Assembly (NCBI GenBank): GCA_046091285.1
Contig: JBJTBH010000033.1
Coordinates: forward strand, 1-10,019
DNA: 10,019 nucleotides
From: CAIXOZ01 sp046091285
GTDB taxonomy: Bacteria > Cyanobacteriota > Cyanobacteriia > PCC-6307 > Cyanobiaceae
Direction of reading: 5' to 3'
The notes beneath the pieces were generated by a model, which did not search any database, was not told the origin of the DNA, and saw only the letters and a program-made list of their open reading frames with translations. Below, piece after piece: positions 6,269 through 10,019 of the stretch. Position numbers and translations under genes: made by a program. Each line of letters opens with the position of its first letter. Within the stretch, counting starts at the first letter, position 1.

Positions 6269-7735
6269 CAGCGCCCGGTTGAGGATCTGATTGGCCAGCT
6301 TCGGATCAGCCTTGCCGCCCGTCTGCTTCATCAGCTGGCCGACGAAGAAGCCCTGCAGTTTCGTCTTGCCGCCGCGGAAGGCTTCCACCTCCTCGGGATG
6401 GGCCGCCAGCAGCGCGTCCACGATCGCCTCGATCGCCGCCGGATCACTGATCATGCCAAGACCGCGGGCCTCGACGATCGCCTTGGGCGAGCCGCCCTGC
6501 TCCAGCAGCTCCGGCAGGATCTCCTTGGCAATCTTGCCGCTGATCACGCCACCATCAATCAGCTGCACCATCTCCGCCAGCTGCTCGGGACGGAAGGGCA
6601 AGGTGGCATAGCGGAGGCGATTGGCATTCACATGGGCCGCGATGTCACCGGTGATCCAGTTCGCCACACCCTTGACATCAGCGCCAGCGGCCACGGCCGC
6701 CTCGAAGTAATCAGCCATCGGCCGCTCATCGGTCAGCACACGGGCGTCATAAATGGAAAGGCCCAGCTGCTCGGCATAGCGATGCCGCTTGGCAGCCGGC
6801 AACTCCGGAAGCTCCGCACGCCAGGACTCACGCTGATCCGGGCTCACCTCGATCGGCCCCAGATCCGGATCCGGAAAATAGCGGTAATCGCTGGCGCCCT
6901 CCTTGCTGCGCATGCTCCTGGTGAGCTGCTTTCCCTCGTCCCAGAGTCGCGTTTCCTGAATGATCGGCTCACCGGCCTCATAGGCCTTGATCTGACGCTG
7001 AATCTCGTACTCACAGGCCTTCTGGATGGCCGAGAACGAGTTCATGTTCTTGATCTCCACCTTCGTGCCGAAGGGGGCATCAGGACCGCGGCGGACAGAG
7101 ATGTTGACATCGCAGCGCAGGGACCCCTCCTGCATGTTGCCGTCGCTGACCCCCAGAGAGCGCATGATCCGACGGATCTCGGAGGCATATTCCGCCGCCT
7201 CACGACCGGTGCGCAGATCGGGCTTGCTGACGATCTCGGCCAGGGCCACACCGGCGCGGTTGTAGTCCACCAGCGAATGGGTGGATCCGGCCAGACGATC
7301 GCTGCCGGCATGCACCAGCTTGCCGGCGTCCTCCTCCATATGCAGGCGCTCGATGCCGATCCGCTTGAGATAGGTCTCCTTACCCTTCTCCGCCACCTCC
7401 ACCTCGATCCAGCCGTCCTCGGCAATCGGCTCGTCGTACTGGGAGATCTGATAGTTCTTGGGAAGATCCGGATAAAAGTATTGCTTGCGGTCGAACTTGC
7501 TGTGCTCCGCTACGTTCAGGTTGAGCGCCAGGGAGGCCTTGACCGCATACTCGAGCACCTTCTGATTCAGGACCGGCAAGGTGCCCGGCAGACCGCAGAC
7601 CACCGGATCGATGTGCGTATTGGGCTCATCGCCGAAGGTGGTCGAGGCCGCCGTGAAGATCTTGCTGTCCGTGCCGAGCTGCACGTGGGTCTCCAGGCCG
7701 ATCACCGCCTCCCAGGCCGCCTCACCGCCAGCCAT
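6254..7735 (-). CDS. gatB: Asp/Glu-tRNA(Asn/Gln) amidotransferase subunit B
   Basis: GatB is the kinase subunit of the GatCAB complex: it activates the misacylated Glu on tRNA(Gln) (or Asp on tRNA(Asn)) before amidation. Cyanobacteria lack glutaminyl-tRNA synthetase and depend on this route. At 493 residues it has the normal family length. Signature segments are GLETHVQL (13-20), FDRKQYFYPDLPKNYQISQY (81-100), HMEEDAGK (132-139), DYNRAGVALAEIV (157-169) and RSKEGASDYRYFPDPDLGP, followed by the helical YqeY-like tRNA-binding tail to the C-terminus. The ATG at 7735 has GGGAG at 7743-7747, seven bases before it, which settles the start over a codon seven residues upstream. No genes for GatA or GatC are in the window, as is usual in cyanobacteria where the subunits are scattered. 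The gene is divergent from thiO and convergent with the porin. Confidence 0.97.
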   Translation of the reverse strand: MAGGEAAWEAVIGLETHVQLGTDSKIFTAASTTFGDEPNTHIDPVVCGLPGTLPVLNQKVLEYAVKASLALNLNVAEHSKFDRKQYFYPDLPKNYQISQYDEPIAEDGWIEVEVAEKGKETYLKRIGIERLHMEEDAGKLVHAGSDRLAGSTHSLVDYNRAGVALAEIVSKPDLRTGREAAEYASEIRRIMRSLGVSDGNMQEGSLRCDVNISVRRGPDAPFGTKVEIKNMNSFSAIQKACEYEIQRQIKAYEAGEPIIQETRLWDEGKQLTRSMRSKEGASDYRYFPDPDLGPIEVSPDQRESWRAELPELPAAKRHRYAEQLGLSIYDARVLTDERPMADYFEAAVAAGADVKGVANWITGDIAAHVNANRLRYATLPFRPEQLAEMVQLIDGGVISGKIAKEILPELLEQGGSPKAIVEARGLGMISDPAAIEAIVDALLAAHPEEVEAFRGGKTKLQGFFVGQLMKQTGGKADPKLANQILNRALKGEG

Positions 7736-7742
7736 GCCAGAA

Positions 7743-7747
7743 CTCCC
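7743..7747 (-). promoter_or_regulatory. Ribosome binding site of gatB
   Basis: GGGAG on the minus strand with a seven-base gap to the ATG at 7735. It decides the start codon of gatB and is one of only two well-placed Shine-Dalgarno sites in the window. Confidence 0.65.
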
Positions 7748-7794
7748 GCAATGCAATCTGGACCGATCCTATGGGGATGCACGGTCGTGGGGAT

Positions 7795-7799
7795 GGGAG
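7795..7799 (+). promoter_or_regulatory. Ribosome binding site of thiO
   Basis: GGGAG with a seven-base gap to the ATG at 7807. It favours that start over the ATG at 7846, which has no purine-rich stretch before it. Confidence 0.55.
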
Positions 7800-7806
7800 C
7801 GGCAGG

Positions 7807-9015
7807 ATGGGAGAACAGTCATCCGCCGCCCCATCGCCTGCGTCGATGCCTGAACCGATCCTGATCCTCGGGGGCGGGCTGGTCGGCCTCAGCCTTGCCC
7901 ATGACCAGGCCCGCCGAGGCCGGGCCGTGACCGTGATCAGCCGACGTCGCAGCGAAGCCGCCGGTTTTGTGGCCGCCGGCATGCTGGCGCCCCACGCCGA
8001 AGGCCTCGAGGGCCCGATGCTCGAGCTGGGCCAGCGCAGCCTGGCGGCGATTCCCGCCTGGGTGCAGCAGATCGAAGCGGACAGCGGCCTGCGCTGCGGC
8101 CTGCGCCATTGCGGCATCGTCGTGCCGTTCCGCAGCATTGAGGAGCGCGATCGCTATCCGACGGCCGCCTGGGGCACCCCCCTCGATCGCCGCGAGCTCG
8201 AACGGGAGATCCCAGGCCTGGCCAGCGCCTGGAGCACCGGTCTGATCTTCCCCCAGGACGGTCAGATCGACAACCGCCGGCGCCTGATGCGGGCTCTGGA
8301 GCGGGCCTGCGTCGCCCTCGGCGTGCGCTTCCAGGAAGGCAGCGAGGTCCTCGAACTGCACACCGACGCCAGCCGTTGCCGCCTGGAGGCGGGGACCGTC
8401 TCCGATCGGCGCGCACCCCAGCTGGAAGCGATCAGCCTCCAGACCGCCGATGGCGAAACCAGGCGCATTCCCTGCGGGTTGGCGATCCTGGCCTGCGGCG
8501 CCTGGAGCCGGCAGCTGCTCCCGACCCTGCCGATCGCTCCGGTGAAGGGGCAGATGCTGTCGTTGCAGGGCCCCAGGGAGGCCTTGCAACGGGTGTTGTT
8601 CGGTCCGGGCACCTATCTGGTGCCCAGGGACGACGGTCTGCTGGTGGTCGGTGCCACCTCCGAACCGGAGGCCGGCTTCGGGGAAGGGCTGACGCCGGAA
8701 GGTCAGCGCAGGCTGCAGGCCGGACTGGCGTCCCTGCTGCCGGAAGCGGCCGGCTGGCCGCCGATGGAACGCTGGGGGGGCTTCCGGCCCTGTACCCCTG
8801 ACCAGCGACCGATTCTGGGTCCAGGTCCGATCGATGGTCTGTGGCTGGCTACCGGCCATCACCGCAATGGAGTCCTGCTGGCAGCGATCACGGCCGAGCT
8901 GCTGGGAGTGGCCCTCAGCGGCGCGGGCGTTCGGAGCGGCCAGGAGCGCAGGGAACCGGACAGCACCTGGGAAGCGGCCCTCGCCCCCTTCCGCTGGGAT
9001 CGCTTCGACCGATAG
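7807..9015 (+). CDS. thiO: FAD-dependent glycine oxidase ThiO
   Basis: This 402-residue flavoenzyme of the D-amino-acid-oxidase (DAO) family oxidises glycine to iminoglycine (dehydroglycine), the precursor from which ThiG and ThiS make the thiazole ring of thiamin in aerobes. The FAD-binding Rossmann start is LILGGGLVGLSLA (19-31). AAGFVAAGMLAPHAE (51-65) matches the ThiO segment next to the flavin, FPQDGQID (148-155) and PVKGQM (245-250) are family-typical, and the C-terminal half has WGGFRPCTPDQRPILG (323-338) with the likely substrate-carboxylate Arg, then GLWLATGHHRNGVLLAAITA (344-363). The protein stands alone, unlike the ThiO-ThiG fusions of several other cyanobacteria. I chose the ATG at 7807 for its ribosome site; the shorter start at 7846 removes 13 unconserved residues and remains possible. 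It ends four bases before the stop of the convergent cyclase gene. Confidence 0.93.
   Translation: MGEQSSAAPSPASMPEPILILGGGLVGLSLAHDQARRGRAVTVISRRRSEAAGFVAAGMLAPHAEGLEGPMLELGQRSLAAIPAWVQQIEADSGLRCGLRHCGIVVPFRSIEERDRYPTAAWGTPLDRRELEREIPGLASAWSTGLIFPQDGQIDNRRRLMRALERACVALGVRFQEGSEVLELHTDASRCRLEAGTVSDRRAPQLEAISLQTADGETRRIPCGLAILACGAWSRQLLPTLPIAPVKGQMLSLQGPREALQRVLFGPGTYLVPRDDGLLVVGATSEPEAGFGEGLTPEGQRRLQAGLASLLPEAAGWPPMERWGGFRPCTPDQRPILGPGPIDGLWLATGHHRNGVLLAAITAELLGVALSGAGVRSGQERREPDSTWEAALAPFRWDRFDR
8147..8154. repeat. HIP1 octamer GCGATCGC
   Basis: Perfect HIP1 copy inside thiO. Confidence 0.8.
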
Positions 9016-9019
9016 ACCG

Positions 9020-9862
9020 TCAGGCCGGCGGAGCCGGTGGGGCGAGCTGCGCACCGGCCCCCAGGCCGATCAGGCCGTACACCTCCACCGGCTCCGGCCA
9101 ACCCTTGAGCGGATGGGCGCCGAGGGGGGCCACCTCCAGCTGATCGGGCAGGAGCGCCAGCAGGCTGTCGCTGATCAGGATCGGGTGGTCGGGGAAGCAG
9201 CGGGTGAGACCTTCCAACCGACTGGCCACGTTGACGCTGGCTCCGATCACGGTGAACTCCAGCCGCTGGCTGCTGCCGAGGTTGCCGGCGATCACCTCGC
9301 CGAAATGCAGGCCGATGCCATGGCGCAGGGCGGGTTGGCCGGCGGCGACCAGCTCGGCGTTGAGCCGCTCGAGGCTGGCGCGCATCGCCAGGGCGGCGCG
9401 CACGGCAGCCAGGGCCTCCTCGGCATCGCCGCGGCTGCGGGGCACCCCGAACTCGGCCATCAGGGCATCGCCGATGAATTTGTCGAGCAGGCCCTGCTCG
9501 GCGATCACCGCTGCCGCGATCGCCTCGAAATAGCGGTTGAGCAGGCTGAACAGCTCGGCCGGCTCCAGCTGGGCGCTCAGGGGCGTGAAGCCCACCAGAT
9601 CGGTGAACAGCACCACGCAGTGGGCGCTGCTGCCGCCCACCTGGGTCCAGAGGGGACCGGGCTCGCGCAGGATGTCGCGCAGCAGGGTGGGCGAGACGCG
9701 CTTGGCCAGCAGGTCGTGCAGGTAGTGGCGCTCGCGGCTCTCGCGGCGCCACTGGCCGAAAGCGCGCACACCGCCCCCCAGCAGCGGCGAGGCCACCAGG
9801 GCCGTCGCCGGCAACAACCAGCTCCCCGCCCAGGCCCCGCCGGCCAGAAGCAGCCCCGCGGC
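9020..9862 (-). CDS. Class III adenylate/guanylate cyclase, N-terminal sensor region missing
   Basis: The C-terminal part is a class III nucleotide cyclase, most likely making cAMP. Numbering from the TTG codon at 9817, the two metal-binding Asp are in VVLFTDLVGFT (Asp73) and DKFIGDALMAEFG (Asp117). Lys113 and Thr189 (FTVIG) occupy the purine-selecting positions in the bacterial adenylate cyclase pattern, and SVNVASRLE gives the transition-state Asn196 and Arg200, so the catalytic set is complete. Before it is a linker (about 20-60, RRESRERHYLHDLLAKRVSP), preceded by a hydrophobic stretch that continues upstream of the TTG to about 9856 and looks like the last two membrane helices of a CHASE2-type receptor cyclase. 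Beyond about 9860 the frame stays open but no longer reads like protein, and coding character switches to the other strand. The TTG at 9817 is an unlikely true start; the gene is probably truncated or rearranged there. Right boundary approximate. Confidence 0.82.
   Translation of the reverse strand, partial: AAGLLLAGGAWAGSWLLPATALVASPLLGGGVRAFGQWRRESRERHYLHDLLAKRVSPTLLRDILREPGPLWTQVGGSSAHCVVLFTDLVGFTPLSAQLEPAELFSLLNRYFEAIAAAVIAEQGLLDKFIGDALMAEFGVPRSRGDAEEALAAVRAALAMRASLERLNAELVAAGQPALRHGIGLHFGEVIAGNLGSSQRLEFTVIGASVNVASRLEGLTRCFPDHPILISDSLLALLPDQLEVAPLGAHPLKGWPEPVEVYGLIGLGAGAQLAPPAPPA
9516..9523. repeat. HIP1 octamer GCGATCGC
   Basis: Perfect HIP1 copy inside the cyclase gene. Confidence 0.8.
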
Positions 9863-10019
9863 CGCACCGTGCTGATCGGCGTCACCGCCCCTGAGCTGGG
9901 CGACCAGCAGGAAACCCCGTTCGGCCCCCAGAGCGGTGCCGAGGTGCAGGCGGCGGCCCTGGCCAGCCTGGCCCTGGGCACGGCGCAGCGCTATCCGGCC
10001 GCCGCCGTCACCGCCGCGG
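9857..10019 (+). CDS. Fragment of a CHASE2 sensor domain on the + strand, open to the right edge
   Basis: The + frame with codons starting at 9857 gives 54 residues with no stop. The part from 9863 on, beginning RTVLIGVTAPELGDQQETPF and continuing to an Ala/Leu-rich stretch, matches the C-terminal portion of CHASE2 domains: the VLIG strand, T-A-P-x-L-x-D, the TP(F/L) turn and the G-A-E-V-Q-A position where the family has GVEVHA. CHASE2 is an extracytoplasmic sensor domain usually followed by membrane helices and a cyclase, kinase or phosphatase. Here it starts in mid-domain: the residues encoded just before it are proline/glycine filler, and its N-terminal part is not present. It sits head to head with the cyclase, to which it would normally be joined. 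Recognition of the domain is by eye from a short stretch, so moderately sure. Confidence 0.55.

Larger units (their letters stand above)
7736..7806. promoter_or_regulatory. Divergent spacer between gatB and thiO
   Basis: These 71 bases must serve both genes. They contain two exact copies of TGGGGATG (7772-7779 and 7788-7795), starting 16 bases apart, in the thiO leader. The second copy runs into the thiO ribosome site. No TPP riboswitch is recognisable, although thiO belongs to thiamin synthesis; there is no CTGAGA motif. No clear -35/-10 pair was found. Confidence 0.4.

Noticed and set aside
7736..7806. TPP riboswitch before thiO
   Set aside because: The spacer is too short and lacks the CUGAGA core.
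6398..7864. Open frame of 488 codons on the + strand opposite gatB
   Set aside because: Rich in His, Leu, Gly and Arg with no domain; gatB on the other strand has full family conservation and a ribosome site.
9024..9038. Hairpin CCGGC-GGA-GCCGG near the thiO/cyclase convergence as a terminator
   Set aside because: Short stem inside the cyclase coding end with no T-run on either side; likely a product of GC-rich proline codons.
7819..9054. Open frame of 411 codons on the minus strand opposite thiO
   Set aside because: Gln/Arg/Gly-rich composition and no motif, whereas thiO on the + strand is conserved end to end.
1..10019. CRISPR arrays, insertion sequences, tRNA or rRNA genes, phage or defence modules
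   Set aside because: No regularly spaced repeats, transposase motifs, terminal repeats or RNA gene signatures were seen on either strand.

Overview
The window looks like chromosomal DNA from a unicellular picocyanobacterium of the Synechococcus/Cyanobium type. It is strongly GC-rich. It carries at least six copies of the cyanobacterial HIP1 octamer GCGATCGC, where fewer than one would be expected by chance. Its housekeeping genes (argJ, coaE, gatB, thiO) form a set that I recall as neighbours in this group. Genes are tightly packed on both strands.

Layout, left to right. A MntP-type manganese exporter (+) converges on argJ (-), which encodes the ornithine acetyltransferase of the cyclic arginine pathway. 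Divergent from argJ, across only 53 bases, is a 527-residue fusion (+): an MpaB/DUF2236-type oxygenase domain runs in frame into a complete dephospho-CoA kinase (CoaE). Its last 20 bases overlap the end of a convergent gene (-) for a secreted SnoaL/ester-cyclase-like protein. A 371-base non-coding stretch with a skewed C/A tract and two small dyads separates that gene from an OprB-like outer-membrane porin (+). A hairpin lies between the porin and gatB (-), the amidotransferase subunit B needed to make Gln-tRNA(Gln). gatB and thiO (+, FAD-dependent glycine oxidase of thiamin synthesis) diverge from a 71-base spacer. thiO then converges, with four bases between stop codons, on a class III nucleotide cyclase (-).

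Most genes are core metabolism and translation: arginine, CoA, thiamin and tRNA amidation. The accessory content is the oxygenase domain fused to CoaE and the exported SnoaL/porin pair between coaE and gatB.

The two strongest oddities are as follows. First, the oxygenase-CoaE fusion has no usual start codon at the CoaE boundary. Second, the reading strand switches at about 9857-9866: the cyclase loses its N-terminal sensor region there, and the C-terminal part of a CHASE2 sensor domain reads on the opposite strand to the right edge. That switch is either a real inversion or a chimeric join near the end of the sequence, and the window alone cannot decide which.
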